Shown: positions 7,811 through 17,631, numbered from the stretch's first letter. The stretch is 61,661 nt of DNA from CALBPI01 sp039821645 (GCA_039821645.1 JBCBNU010000011.1:1-61661), one strand, 5' to 3'. A program made the numbers and translations. Notes: generated by a model from the sequence alone, not told the origin.

Positions 7811-10800
7811 TGGTCGCCGAGCTTCAACCCAGCTATCACGATGATTCGGGCGGCGCCCGAACATTCGTTCATCTGCATCTGCACACGCAGTACTCGATTG
7901 TAGACGGCCTCGTGAAGGTGCCAACCCTGATGGATGCGGTCGCCGCACAAGGTATGCCTGCTGTCGCGTTGTCCGATGCCGGCAACCTGTTCGCTATGGT
8001 GAAGTTTTATACGCGTGCCTTGCGGGCTGGTGTAAAACCGATTATCGGTGTCGAGCTTTCTGTGCGCAGTGACGTTGACGATAAGACGCCCAGCATCATC
8101 GTGCTTTTGTGCCAGAACGTGCAGGGTTATCGAAATCTCACGCGATTAGTCACGCGAGCCTTCATGGAGGGCCAGCGCCAAGGCCGGCCAGAGGTGCTGC
8201 GTGAGTGGTTGTCGCAAGAATGCTGCGAAGGCTTGATCGCGTTGTCCGGTGGCTTTGAAGGCGAGCTCGCGCGCGTTGCCAATGCGGGCGATCCCGAGGC
8301 GTTGAGCCAGGCCGCCGCGTATTGGCGCGATGTTTTCCCGGATAGATTTTATCTGCAGGTGTCCAGGACGGGACGGGCGGAGGAAGCTGCATGGCTCGAA
8401 GCAGCAGTAAAGCTTGGTGCGGCGATGTCCCTCCCGCTGGTTGCAACCAATGACGTCCGATTCATTGCGCCCGACGAGTTCGAGGCGCACGAAGCGCGGG
8501 TGTGTATCCACCAGGGCCGAACGCTCGCTGACAGCAAACGCCCGAAGCCCTATACCCCTCATCAACATCTACGATCGCCAGCGGCGATGATCGAGTTGTT
8601 TTCGGACTTGCCGGAAGCCATCGACAACACGGTTCGCATCGCAGCGCGTTGCAGTCTCGATCTGGAACTCGGGAAGAGCTACCTGCCTGAGTTTCCCGTG
8701 CCTGACGGTAGTGACACCGCAACCTGGCTCAGAAAAAAATCGCATGAGAAACTCGCAGAGAAGTTGGCAAAGGGTGTCACCTACGAGGGCGATGAGAGTG
8801 ATTACCCGGCCCGACTCGAGCGCGAGTTGGACACGATTTGCAGCATGGGGTTTCCAGGCTATTTTCTGATCGTCGCCGATTTCATTGCATGGGCGCGAAA
8901 CAATGGTGTGCCGGTCGGTCCCGGTCGAGGATCTGGTGCCGGATCGCTCGTCGCATTTGTGCTCGGCATTACCGACATCGATCCTCTTGAGCACGACCTT
9001 CTGTTTGAGCGATTCCTGAATCCAGAGCGGGTATCGATGCCGGATTTCGACGTCGACTTTTGCATGGAAGGTCGTGACCGGGTGATCGCCTATGTTGCCG
9101 AGCACTACGGTCGGAATCGTGTTTCGCAGATCATCACGTACGGCACTATGGCGGCAAAGGCGGTCGTCCGAGACGCGGGTCGTGTACTCGACTTTCCCTA
9201 TGGTTTCGTCGATAAGATTGCGAAGCTGATCCCGTTCGAGGTCGGGATGACGCTCGAGAAAGCGCTCAATGATGAGCCGGAGCTCGCGCGTCTGCACAAA
9301 GAGGACGATGAGGTTCGCAGCATTCTTGATCTCGCGTTGTCTTTGGAAGGCTGCGTGCGCAATGCCGGGAAACATGCCGGTGGCGTTGTTATCGCGCCCA
9401 CCGAACTCACGGACTTCACTCCATTGTACTGCGAAGAGGGTGGCGCGAACCTCGTCACGCAATTCGACAAGGACGATGTTGAAGCCGCCGGGTTGGTGAA
9501 GTTCGATTTTCTCGGGCTGCGCACGCTCACAATCATCGACCGTGCCTTGAAATCAGTGAATGCGAGGCGTGCGCAAGCGGGTGAAGCGCCTGTCGATTTG
9601 CAGTCGTTGCCGATGGACGACAAAAAGACCTACGACCTTCTGCAACGCCATCAAACCACCGCTGTCTTCCAACTCGAATCTCGCGGGATGAAGGACTTGA
9701 TCAAACGCTTACGTCCGGATTGCTTTGGCGACCTCGTCGCGCTGGTAGCATTGTTCCGACCAGGGCCGCTCCAGTCCGGCATGGTCGATGACTTCATCGC
9801 CCGCAAGCATGGACAGGCGGGTCAGGAGATTGACTACCTGCACCCGGACCTCAAGGGTGTGCTGGAACCCACCTATGGCGTCATCCTTTATCAGGAGCAG
9901 GTCATGCAGATTGCTCAGGTGCTTGCGGGTTACACACTCGGTGGGGCAGACCTATTGCGCCGCGCTATGGGCAAGAAGAAGCCTGAGGAGATGGCCAAGC
10001 AACGCGAGATCTTTGTGGGTGGGTGCGTCGCGCGGGAGGTCGATAAAGCACAGGCCGAGTACATCTTCGATCTGATGGAGAAATTCGCGGGTTACGGATT
10101 TAACAAGTCACACTCCGCGGCCTACGCTGTGTTGAGTTATCAAACGGCATGGCTGAAGGCGCATTATCCCGCAGAGTTTATGGCTGCGGTGATGTCATCG
10201 GATATGGACAGCACCGATAAACTGGTCGGCCTCAAAGATGACTGCAGAGCCTTGGGTATTCGTCTGCTTGCTCCCGATGTGAATGCCTCGCAGGCGCACT
10301 TTAGCGCCACCGATGACGGCAACATCCGTTACGGTCTTGGTGCGATCAAGGGTGTTGGAATGGCGGCGATCGAGGCCTTGATTGCGGAGCGCGAACGTGG
10401 TGGTGCCTATCAGGATCTTGCCGGGATTTGTCAGCGCGTTGACCTTGAGCCGTTCAATCGACGTATGTTCGAAGCGCTCATCAAAGCGGGCGCAATGGAT
10501 GAGTTGCACGCAAACCGCAGATCGATGATGGAGACTGTGCCGAATCTGCTTCGCCAGGCCGAACAGGACGCCAAGGCTGCCGCAGCTGGCCAGAATGATT
10601 TGTTCGGCAGTGCTGATGACGTTGCGGTTCCCGAAATTGCGCTTCGGGATGTTGCGGAGTGGCACTCGAGCGATCGTTTGCGCGCGGAAAAGGAAGCGCT
10701 TGGGCTTTATTTGTCCGGGCATCCTTTCGCGCGGTATCGCGGCTACGCAAAACAACTCGCCAGAGCATCACTGTCAGAGCTGATATCGGCGAGACCACCA

Positions 10801-11352
10801 GCGGGTGCGGACAGTGGCGGTGATTTTTCGCAGCCGCGACGACAGGTCACCGTCGCTGGTTTGATTTTTGATGTGCGCAAACGCGGCAACCGAACCACAA
10901 TGACGCTCGATGACGATACGGGGCGCATCGACGTGCAGCTGTACTCGGATACGGTCGATGCGGTGCGTCATCTGTTAGTGAAGGACACCGTTGTTCTTGC
11001 GTCCGGCACCCTGAATTGGGATAGCTTCATGAACGCGTGGGGTGTCAATGCAAAACACTTGCGTGATCTTGATCACGTCATTGAGGAGTGCGCATCCCGG
11101 TTGCTGCTTACGCTCGAGCGTCCGCGCGACGATGCGGCAGCAAGAGCACTGGTACGGGACCTGCAAACTACACTGAGACCCTATCGCGGCGGTGCCTGCG
11201 GGATTGCGATCGATTACCGTGCGGCAGAATTGTCGGGGCAGATGATGCTTGGTGACCTATGGAAAGTGCGTGTCACGACAGCGCTGCGAAGCGCGCTCGA
11301 CGAGGCCTTCGGCGAAGACAGTTATAGGGTTAAGTTGAGAGCGCAGTCATGA
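7810..11352 (+). CDS. dnaE: DNA polymerase III alpha subunit
   Basis: This is the replicative C-family DNA polymerase. The 1180-residue length is close to E. coli's 1160. The N-terminal PHP domain (about 15-285) opens with FVHLHLHTQYSIVDG. The palm carries PDFDVDF with Asp412 and Asp414, equivalent to the catalytic E. coli Asp401 and Asp403. Other blocks are GPGRGSGAGSLVAFVLGI and the fingers segment GADLLRRAMGKKKPEEMAKQ. A helix-hairpin-helix region and an OB fold (VTVAGLIFDVRKRGNRTTMT, about 1015-1035) follow. No separate exonuclease is encoded here, as expected. The start overlaps the rnhB stop by one base. Confidence 0.98.
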   Translation: MVAELQPSYHDDSGGARTFVHLHLHTQYSIVDGLVKVPTLMDAVAAQGMPAVALSDAGNLFAMVKFYTRALRAGVKPIIGVELSVRSDVDDKTPSIIVLLCQNVQGYRNLTRLVTRAFMEGQRQGRPEVLREWLSQECCEGLIALSGGFEGELARVANAGDPEALSQAAAYWRDVFPDRFYLQVSRTGRAEEAAWLEAAVKLGAAMSLPLVATNDVRFIAPDEFEAHEARVCIHQGRTLADSKRPKPYTPHQHLRSPAAMIELFSDLPEAIDNTVRIAARCSLDLELGKSYLPEFPVPDGSDTATWLRKKSHEKLAEKLAKGVTYEGDESDYPARLERELDTICSMGFPGYFLIVADFIAWARNNGVPVGPGRGSGAGSLVAFVLGITDIDPLEHDLLFERFLNPERVSMPDFDVDFCMEGRDRVIAYVAEHYGRNRVSQIITYGTMAAKAVVRDAGRVLDFPYGFVDKIAKLIPFEVGMTLEKALNDEPELARLHKEDDEVRSILDLALSLEGCVRNAGKHAGGVVIAPTELTDFTPLYCEEGGANLVTQFDKDDVEAAGLVKFDFLGLRTLTIIDRALKSVNARRAQAGEAPVDLQSLPMDDKKTYDLLQRHQTTAVFQLESRGMKDLIKRLRPDCFGDLVALVALFRPGPLQSGMVDDFIARKHGQAGQEIDYLHPDLKGVLEPTYGVILYQEQVMQIAQVLAGYTLGGADLLRRAMGKKKPEEMAKQREIFVGGCVAREVDKAQAEYIFDLMEKFAGYGFNKSHSAAYAVLSYQTAWLKAHYPAEFMAAVMSSDMDSTDKLVGLKDDCRALGIRLLAPDVNASQAHFSATDDGNIRYGLGAIKGVGMAAIEALIAERERGGAYQDLAGICQRVDLEPFNRRMFEALIKAGAMDELHANRRSMMETVPNLLRQAEQDAKAAAAGQNDLFGSADDVAVPEIALRDVAEWHSSDRLRAEKEALGLYLSGHPFARYRGYAKQLARASLSELISARPPAGADSGGDFSQPRRQVTVAGLIFDVRKRGNRTTMTLDDDTGRIDVQLYSDTVDAVRHLLVKDTVVLASGTLNWDSFMNAWGVNAKHLRDLDHVIEECASRLLLTLERPRDDAAARALVRDLQTTLRPYRGGACGIAIDYRAAELSGQMMLGDLWKVRVTTALRSALDEAFGEDSYRVKLRAQS

Positions 11353-11369
11353 TCTAGGGCGCAGGGCAT

Positions 11370-11394
11370 CCCTGTGCTAGTGTTACAGGGTTTT
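11370..11394 (+). terminator. Weak hairpin between dnaE and accA
   Basis: A 6-bp perfect inverted repeat (CCCTGT at 11370-11375, ACAGGG at 11385-11390) with a 9-base loop is followed by TTTTATT. It may act as a weak terminator or attenuator between dnaE and accA. The stem is short and the T-run is interrupted, so the call is tentative. Confidence 0.3.
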
Positions 11395-11413
11395 ATTGAC
11401 GGGGCGTCAGGGG

Positions 11414-12373
11414 ATGGATCTCAAATTCCTGGAATTCGAGCAGCCGATTGCTGAGTTGGAAGGCAAGATCGAGGGGCTGCGCTATGTCGGTGATGATTCG
11501 GGCGTCAATATCGCCGAGGAGATCGATCGCCTGACCAAGAAGAGCGAGTCACTCACCAAATCGATTTTCTCCGATCTTAGCGCCTGGCAGGTTGCGCAAG
11601 TCGCCCGTCACCCGATGCGCCCGTATACGCTCGACTACATCGGCGGTATTTTTGAGGATTTTCAGGAGTTGCACGGTGACCGTATGTACGCCGATGACTG
11701 CGCGATCATCGGAGGTCTGGCACGCATTGAAGATCTCCCCGTGATGCTGATTGGTCATCAGAAGGGCAGGGATACCAAGGAACGGGTGCGGCGCAATTAC
11801 GGCATGCCGCGGCCGGAGGGGTATCGCAAGGCGCAACGTCTGATGGAGCTCGCGGAAAAATTCGGTTTACCGATCGTCACGCTCATTGATACACCAGGAG
11901 CCTATCCAGGTATCGGTGCTGAAGAGCGCGGCCAGTCAGAGGCAATCGCGCGCAATCTCAAAGTGATGGCGACGCTGCGCACGCCGATCATCAGCGTTGT
12001 GATCGGCGAGGGCGGAAGCGGCGGTGCACTCGCCATCGGTGTTGCTGATCATCTCTTGATGCTGCAGTACGCTATCTATTCTGTGATTTCCCCTGAAGGC
12101 TGCGCATCCATTCTCTGGAAGAGTGCAGAAAAGGCTGCCGATGCTGCCGAGGCGATGCGCATTACCGCAAATCAGTTGATTGAATTCGGCTTGATTGACG
12201 AGGTACTGGAGGAACCATTAGGCGGCGCCCATCGAGACCCAAAACTGATGTCCGCAACCCTCAAAGCGGCGCTTTATAAACAGGTCAAAGGGCTGGGCGA
12301 AATGGATGTCGACGAGCTAATCCAGCGACGCTCCGAAAGACTCGCGGGATTCGGCGACTTTAAGAGCGCCTGA
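11414..12373 (+). CDS. accA: Acetyl-CoA carboxylase carboxyltransferase subunit alpha
   Basis: AccA pairs with AccD to move the carboxyl group from biotin carboxyl carrier to acetyl-CoA, making malonyl-CoA for fatty acids. The ATG at 11414 gives 319 residues, matching E. coli's length, and begins MDLKFLEFEQPIAELE as in relatives. A TTG at 11396 is less likely, because the purine-rich CAGGGG lies just before the ATG. Crotonase-fold segments are clear: LIGHQKGRDTKERVRRNYGM, LIDTPGAYPGIGAEERGQSE and VIGEGGSGGALAIGVAD. accA follows dnaE in many gammaproteobacteria. Confidence 0.97.
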   Translation: MDLKFLEFEQPIAELEGKIEGLRYVGDDSGVNIAEEIDRLTKKSESLTKSIFSDLSAWQVAQVARHPMRPYTLDYIGGIFEDFQELHGDRMYADDCAIIGGLARIEDLPVMLIGHQKGRDTKERVRRNYGMPRPEGYRKAQRLMELAEKFGLPIVTLIDTPGAYPGIGAEERGQSEAIARNLKVMATLRTPIISVVIGEGGSGGALAIGVADHLLMLQYAIYSVISPEGCASILWKSAEKAADAAEAMRITANQLIEFGLIDEVLEEPLGGAHRDPKLMSATLKAALYKQVKGLGEMDVDELIQRRSERLAGFGDFKSA

Positions 12374-12375
12374 AC

Positions 12376-13704
12376 GTGCCGTACGCCGCGGCGGTCACCG
12401 ATGCCGTTGCGAATCTCGTTGCTCGATTTGCGCCGTCGCGCTGGCGCGTAGCGTTCAGTGGTGGTCTTGACTCAACAGTATTGCTCCACGCGTTGCAGGC
12501 GAATGCCCCTGGCCGCGTCGATGCGCTGCACGTCGCGCATGGCTTGCAACCCGAAGTTACCTCGGAATGGACGCAATCTGTACAAGCAAGTGCTGCGGAA
12601 ATGGGTGTTGCGGTGCGTATCCTCGACGTGAGGGTCGATCTCGACTCGGATCGCGGCATCGAAGCATCGGCCCGAGATGCCAGATATCTGGCGCTCGCCG
12701 ATGAGATTTCGGATGATGAGTGTCTGCTGACGGCCCAACATGCCGACGACCAGGCGGAAACCCTGCTGTTGCAGTTATTGCGTGGCGCGGGACCAGCCGG
12801 TCTCTCTGGTATGCCGTTTTCGGCAAATTTCGGTCGCGGTCGACTGCTGCGGCCACTACTGGATGTCAGGCGGGCAGACATTGAGGCTTATGGGCTGGCA
12901 CACGGTCTGCAATGGTTCGATGATCCCAGTAACAATGACTATGCATTCGATCGCAACTACCTGCGTGGACAGGTCATGCCAGTGATCGAGCGGCGGTGGC
13001 CAGCCGCAACGAAAACAATCGCGCGCGCCGCTCGGTGGCAGCAGCATGCAAGCGTAGAGTTGGATCGAATCGGACTGTCGGATTGGCGGCTTGCACTCGG
13101 GATCTCGCACGAGGTTGCCTCATGCGACCGACTGTCGAGACTGGACGAGCGGCGGCTTGGCAACGCGCTTCGTGCTGGCTGCAGAGCGCTCGGTCTGGTC
13201 GTACCAAACCAAGCGCGGCTCGCCAGCGTGTCGCGGCTTGTACGCGGGCATTCGGGGCGGGGTCTGGTCGCATGGGATGGCGGTACGGCGCGCCGCTATC
13301 GGGATCAGTTGTTCTTCCTGCCGCCGCTGCCTGAGGAGCCGGAAGGGTTCACCAGCGTTTGGGACGGCCAATGTCCACTCCATTTGCCCGCGGGTTTGGG
13401 CCGCTTATCGCTTTCTGTGCGCCCGGAGGGTGCCGTAAGCCTGCGGTGTCACTTCCGGGAGCCAGCGATCAGTGTGTTGGACGGCGACCGGCCACGCCAC
13501 AGTTTTGCTGCCTGGTGCCAGGAACGCTGCATTCCTCCCTGGGCTCGCACGCGCATTCCGCTGTTGAGTGTCGATGAAGATCTGGTTGCTATCGGCTGCC
13601 ATAAGCTCGCCGCATGGCCTGATTCGCTGCGGCGTAGCGCTCTCATTTGGCAGGCGAAGCCGGACCTCGGATTGTCTGGACTAACCGCCTCTGGTATCTT
13701 TTGA
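12376..13704 (+). CDS. tilS: tRNA(Ile)-lysidine synthase TilS
   Basis: TilS attaches lysine to C34 of the tRNA-Ile that reads AUA, changing its identity. The 442-residue protein starts at GTG 12376, two bases after accA. The ATP-binding PP-loop SGGLDS is at residues 28-33. HVAHGLQP and TAQHADDQAETLLLQLLRG form the active-site surroundings, and LLDVRRADIEAYG with FDDPSNND is typical of the family. The C-terminal TilS substrate-binding domains are more divergent but present. Its last codons overlap the predicted pyrG promoter. Confidence 0.95.
   Translation: MPYAAAVTDAVANLVARFAPSRWRVAFSGGLDSTVLLHALQANAPGRVDALHVAHGLQPEVTSEWTQSVQASAAEMGVAVRILDVRVDLDSDRGIEASARDARYLALADEISDDECLLTAQHADDQAETLLLQLLRGAGPAGLSGMPFSANFGRGRLLRPLLDVRRADIEAYGLAHGLQWFDDPSNNDYAFDRNYLRGQVMPVIERRWPAATKTIARAARWQQHASVELDRIGLSDWRLALGISHEVASCDRLSRLDERRLGNALRAGCRALGLVVPNQARLASVSRLVRGHSGRGLVAWDGGTARRYRDQLFFLPPLPEEPEGFTSVWDGQCPLHLPAGLGRLSLSVRPEGAVSLRCHFREPAISVLDGDRPRHSFAAWCQERCIPPWARTRIPLLSVDEDLVAIGCHKLAAWPDSLRRSALIWQAKPDLGLSGLTASGIF
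13672..13700 (+). promoter_or_regulatory. Candidate sigma-70 promoter for pyrG
   Basis: TTGTCT (13672-13677) and TATCTT (13695-13700) are separated by exactly 17 bases inside the 3' end of tilS. Each hexamer matches four or more of six consensus positions. Transcription would start near 13707 and read through the hairpin at 13738-13782 before reaching pyrG at 13802. No promoter fits in the 19 bases between the hairpin's T-run and pyrG, so a start upstream of the hairpin is required if pyrG has its own promoter. Confidence 0.4.
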
Positions 13705-13737
13705 TTCCGTTCTGATGACGTGCTCGCACGTTCGAAG

Positions 13738-13782
13738 GCCGGAGTAAAGGCTTGGAACCGAACCTTTACTCCGGCTTTTTTT
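13738..13782 (+). terminator. Strong intrinsic terminator between tilS and pyrG, possibly an attenuator
   Basis: A perfect 13-bp inverted repeat (left arm 13738-13750, starting GCCGGAGTAAAGG; right arm 13763-13775) encloses a 12-base loop and is followed by seven T residues (13776-13782). This is a textbook Rho-independent terminator for the rseP-to-tilS gene run. Because pyrG starts only 19 bases downstream, the same hairpin probably lies in the pyrG leader and could regulate it. Confidence 0.9.
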
Positions 13783-13801
13783 GTTGCCAGACGGATAGCC
13801 T

Positions 13802-15454
13802 ATGACTTCATACGTATTTATCACCGGCGGCGTTGTTTCTTCCCTTGGGAAAGGCATCACTTCAGCTTGTCTCGCCGCCATTCTCGAATCGCGCGGGCTG
13901 TCCATCAGCATGATGAAGCTCGACCCCTACATCAACGTGGATCCGGGCACTATGAGTCCGTTTCAGCACGGTGAGGTATTTGTCACCGACGATGGCTCTG
14001 AGACTGACCTCGATCTCGGCCACTACGAGCGCTTCGTCAAAGTCACCACGGGTCGACACAGCAATTTCACCACCGGAAAAATCTATGAGTCCGTCATCGC
14101 GCGTGAGCGGCGAGGCGACTACCTCGGCGCGACCGTGCAGGTGATCCCGCACGTGACCGATGAAATCAAGGCCTCGATTCGTCGGGGAGCCGGAGACGCG
14201 GATGTCTGCTTTGTCGAAATCGGCGGTACCGTCGGCGACATTGAGTCGTTGCCCTTTCTGGAGGCAATTCGGCAAATGGGTGTCGAGCTTGGGCGTGAGC
14301 GCGTGGCTTACGTGCACCTGACTTTGGTGCCCTACATTGCGACCAGTTCGGAGATCAAGACGAAACCAACGCAACACTCGGTCAAGGAGCTGCGGTCGAT
14401 CGGGATCCAGCCGGATATTCTCGTGTGCCGCTCTGAGCTGCCGCTACCCGACGAGCAACGCCGCAAAATTGCGTTGTTCACGAACGTTCAGGAGAACGCT
14501 GTAATCTCGGCGTACGACGTCGATGACCTCTATCGGATTCCGATGGTGCTTCATGAGCAAGGGTTCGATGAGATTATCTGTCGCCAATTGCGCCTCGACG
14601 TGCCCAAGGCGGACCTCTCTGAGTGGCAGAGCGTCGTCGATGCCAAGCGCAACCCGGACGGCGAAGTGAATATCGCGATGGTTGGCAAGTACGTCGACTT
14701 TCGCGATTCCTACATTTCATTGACCGAAGCGCTATTGCATGCAGGCATACACACGCATACGCGGGTCAACATCCACTACGTCGAATCACAGGACATCGAG
14801 AACGACGGCACCAATCAATTGCGTCAGTACGACGCGCTGTTGGTCCCGGGTGGTTTTGGCGATCGCGGTATTGAAGGCAAAATCGCGACCGTGCGTTTCG
14901 CGCGTGAGAACGGTATCCCCTATCTCGGCATCTGCCTCGGGATGCAAGTTGCGGTCATCGAGTTTGCTCGCTATGTCGCAAGGTTCGAAGGAGCGCACAG
15001 CACGGAGTTCGATAAGGATACCGACCATCCGGTTGTCGGTCTGATTACCGAATGGCAAAACCTTGATGGCGTGACGCAGCTTCGGACTGAGCAATCGAAT
15101 CTTGGTGGCACCATGCGCCTTGGCGCGCAACAGGTTGCGCTCGAACCCGGCAGTGCCGTTCGTGAAATCTATGGCGCGGATGAAATTCGCGAGCGTCATC
15201 GGCACCGGTTTGAGGTCAACAACAACTACCGCGAAAAACTCGCCTCGGCGGGCATGCGGTTTAGTGGTTTGTCTCCCGATGATCTGGTCGAGATGGTCGA
15301 GCTACCGGATCACCCCTGGTTTGTTGCTAGTCAGTTCCACCCGGAATTCACCAGCAACCCGCGCGACGGTCATCCGCTGTTCACCAGCTTCGTGAAAGCA
15401 GCGCGTGCAATGGCCGAGCGCGCGCCAACTTCGGTTAAGGCGCAAGCACAGTGA
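13802..15454 (+). CDS. pyrG: CTP synthase
   Basis: PyrG aminates UTP to CTP using ATP and glutamine. The 550-residue protein has the synthetase domain first (about 1-265: ITGGVVSSLGKGITSACLAA, DPYINVDPGTMSPFQHGEVF). A class I glutamine amidotransferase domain follows, with nucleophile Cys378 (GICLGMQ) and the His513/Glu515 pair (SQFHPEF). E. coli PyrG has 545 residues. pyrG-kdsA-eno is a standard gammaproteobacterial order, and its TGA overlaps the kdsA GTG. The upstream hairpin suggests expression control in the leader. Confidence 0.98.
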   Translation: MTSYVFITGGVVSSLGKGITSACLAAILESRGLSISMMKLDPYINVDPGTMSPFQHGEVFVTDDGSETDLDLGHYERFVKVTTGRHSNFTTGKIYESVIARERRGDYLGATVQVIPHVTDEIKASIRRGAGDADVCFVEIGGTVGDIESLPFLEAIRQMGVELGRERVAYVHLTLVPYIATSSEIKTKPTQHSVKELRSIGIQPDILVCRSELPLPDEQRRKIALFTNVQENAVISAYDVDDLYRIPMVLHEQGFDEIICRQLRLDVPKADLSEWQSVVDAKRNPDGEVNIAMVGKYVDFRDSYISLTEALLHAGIHTHTRVNIHYVESQDIENDGTNQLRQYDALLVPGGFGDRGIEGKIATVRFARENGIPYLGICLGMQVAVIEFARYVARFEGAHSTEFDKDTDHPVVGLITEWQNLDGVTQLRTEQSNLGGTMRLGAQQVALEPGSAVREIYGADEIRERHRHRFEVNNNYREKLASAGMRFSGLSPDDLVEMVELPDHPWFVASQFHPEFTSNPRDGHPLFTSFVKAARAMAERAPTSVKAQAQ

Positions 15455-16302
15455 ACGTTGGAAACATCAGTGTCGGACTCGATCAACCGTTTTTCCTGAT
15501 TGCAGGAAACTGTGTGGTTGAAAATGAGAAGACGACCTTTGAAACCGCGACGCGTCTGAAGGCAATGACCGAGGAACTGGGCATTGGCCTGATCTACAAA
15601 TCCTCATTCGACAAAGCTAATCGCAGCTCGGCCTCGAGCTATCGTGGTCCCGGGATGGCCGAAGGGCTGGAAATACTTGCCAAAGTTCGGCGCGAACTTC
15701 AGCTACCCGTGCTGACTGACGTGCATGAAGACACGCCCTTTGACGAAGTGGCAGAAGTTGTGGACGTTATGCAAACGCCTGCGTTTTTGTGCCGTCAGAC
15801 CAACTTCATCCTGAACGTCTGCAAACAGGGCATCGCGGTCAACATCAAAAAGGGCCAGTTTCTTTCTCCCTGGGAGATGGACAACGTTGTTGAGAAAGCT
15901 AGGTCCACTGGAAACGAGAAAATCATGGTGTGCGAGCGCGGGTTCACCTTTGGCTACAACAACTTGATCTCGGATATGCGGTCACTGGCCATCATGCGTC
16001 GAACCGGCGCGCCGGTGGTTTTCGATGCCACCCACTCGGTACAGCTGCCTGGTGGCAAGGGCACCGCGTCCGGTGGACAGCGTGAGTTTGTGCCCGTATT
16101 GGCGCGCGCAGCGGTGGCGACCGGTGTGGCGGGGGTCTTTATGGAGACACATCCGAATCCGGATGAAGCGCTCTCGGATGGACCGAACGCCTGGCCACTC
16201 GATCACATGCGAGATCTGCTGGCGCAGCTGAAGCGAATTGACGAGACCGTGAAGTCGGCACCGTTTGCCGAGTCTCAGTTTGGCCTTGGGGAGCCCGAAT
16301 GA
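15451..16302 (+). CDS. kdsA: 3-deoxy-8-phosphooctulonate synthase
   Basis: KdsA condenses phosphoenolpyruvate with arabinose 5-phosphate to make Kdo-8-phosphate, the precursor of the LPS inner core sugar. The 283-residue TIM barrel has the family segments YKSSFDKANRSS, LTDVHEDTPFDEVAEVVD, FLCRQTNFILNVCKQG and VMCERGFTFGYNNLISDMR. DATHSVQLPGG and METHPNPDEALSDGPN come near the C-terminus. It starts at GTG in a GTGA overlap with pyrG and ends in an ATGA overlap with eno. kdsB, two steps later in the pathway, begins at the end of the window. Confidence 0.97.
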   Translation: MNVGNISVGLDQPFFLIAGNCVVENEKTTFETATRLKAMTEELGIGLIYKSSFDKANRSSASSYRGPGMAEGLEILAKVRRELQLPVLTDVHEDTPFDEVAEVVDVMQTPAFLCRQTNFILNVCKQGIAVNIKKGQFLSPWEMDNVVEKARSTGNEKIMVCERGFTFGYNNLISDMRSLAIMRRTGAPVVFDATHSVQLPGGKGTASGGQREFVPVLARAAVATGVAGVFMETHPNPDEALSDGPNAWPLDHMRDLLAQLKRIDETVKSAPFAESQFGLGEPE

Positions 16303-17597
16303 GTGATATCTATAACACCACCATCAAGCTCATCGCCGGGAGAGAGATTCTCGACAGCCGCGGCAATCCAACCGTAGAGGCCGAGGTATGGCTTCAGGAC
16401 GGCAGCTATGGGCGCGCAGGCGTACCTTCGGGAGCTTCCACAGGTTCACGTGAGGCGGTGGAATTGCGTGACGGTGATCCCGCACGCTACCTCGGCAAGG
16501 GCGTTCTGAACGCGGTCGCCTCGGTCAACGGTGAGTTGCGCGAACTTCTGGTGGGAAGAGATGCTGGGGATCAGGCTGCACTGGATGGTGCGATGATCGA
16601 TCTGGACGGCACACCCAACAAATCGAGGCTGGGCGCCAACGCATTGCTCGCGGTTTCACTTGCATCGGCGAGAGCGGTGTCGGTGAGTCGGCAACTACCG
16701 CTATTCCGTACCCTCGGGGCTGGCGTTGATATGCCAGTGCCAATGATGAATATCATTAACGGCGGTGCGCATGCGGACAACAGCGTCGACATTCAGGAGT
16801 TCATGATTCTTCCAGTGGGGTTTGACCGGTTCAGTGAAGCTCTGCGTTGCGGTGCGGAGGTGTTCCATCACCTGAAGTCCGTCCTGGCCGATGCGGGTAT
16901 GAATACAGCGGTCGGTGATGAAGGTGGGTTTGCGCCGAATCTCCCATCCAACAGGGAAGCGTTGACCACGATCATGACCGCGATCGAGCGAGCGGGCTAC
17001 AAGCCTGGTGAACAGGTTTACCTCGGTTTGGATGTGGCGAGCTCCGAGTTCTACGAAGGGGGTGTGTACCGCCTCTCATCGGAGAATCGCGACTTTGATG
17101 CTGACGGATTTGCCGACTATCTCTCTGGTCTTTGCGACGCGTTTCCGATCATCAGTATTGAGGACGGCATGGATGAATCGGATTGGGATGGATGGGCGAC
17201 GCTGACTCGCAAACTCGGCGATCGAGTGCAATTGGTCGGTGATGATTTGTTTGTGACCAACACAGAGATTCTCTCAAGAGGCATTCGTGATTTGATCGCC
17301 AACTCAATCCTGATTAAACCGAACCAGATTGGCACGCTCACGGAGACTCAGGCAGCGATCAATATGGCGATTGACGCTGAGTACACAGCGGTTGTTTCGC
17401 ACCGTTCCGGTGAGACGGCCGACGCTACGATCGCCGATCTTGCGGTTGGATCGCGTGCGACACAGATCAAGACAGGCTCGTTGTCGCGTTCGGATCGGAT
17501 TTCGAAGTACAATCAGTTGCTGAGGATCGAGTCGCTGTTAGGCGAGAGCGCGCAATACGACGCACGGAGTGCCTTTCCGCGAGCCGTAAGTCTGTAA
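16299..17597 (+). CDS. eno: Enolase
   Basis: Enolase interconverts 2-phosphoglycerate and phosphoenolpyruvate in glycolysis, and supplies the phosphoenolpyruvate used by the adjacent kdsA product. The 432-residue length is standard. Catalytic Glu208 lies in GDEGGFAPNL and Lys340 in ILIKPNQIGTLTET. The substrate loop GNPTVEAEV and the enolase signature region are intact. ATG overlaps the kdsA stop. ftsB follows after 34 bases. Confidence 0.98.
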   Translation: MSDIYNTTIKLIAGREILDSRGNPTVEAEVWLQDGSYGRAGVPSGASTGSREAVELRDGDPARYLGKGVLNAVASVNGELRELLVGRDAGDQAALDGAMIDLDGTPNKSRLGANALLAVSLASARAVSVSRQLPLFRTLGAGVDMPVPMMNIINGGAHADNSVDIQEFMILPVGFDRFSEALRCGAEVFHHLKSVLADAGMNTAVGDEGGFAPNLPSNREALTTIMTAIERAGYKPGEQVYLGLDVASSEFYEGGVYRLSSENRDFDADGFADYLSGLCDAFPIISIEDGMDESDWDGWATLTRKLGDRVQLVGDDLFVTNTEILSRGIRDLIANSILIKPNQIGTLTETQAAINMAIDAEYTAVVSHRSGETADATIADLAVGSRATQIKTGSLSRSDRISKYNQLLRIESLLGESAQYDARSAFPRAVSL

Positions 17598-17631
17598 TTT
17601 TGCGGAGTAATTCGTTGATCTGCGTTAGCTC

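Noticed and set aside
8569..9462. 297-residue minus-strand frame inside dnaE
   Set aside because: It lies wholly antisense to the conserved PHP/palm region of dnaE and shows no recognisable motif or ribosome site; it is a shadow of GC-rich codon use.
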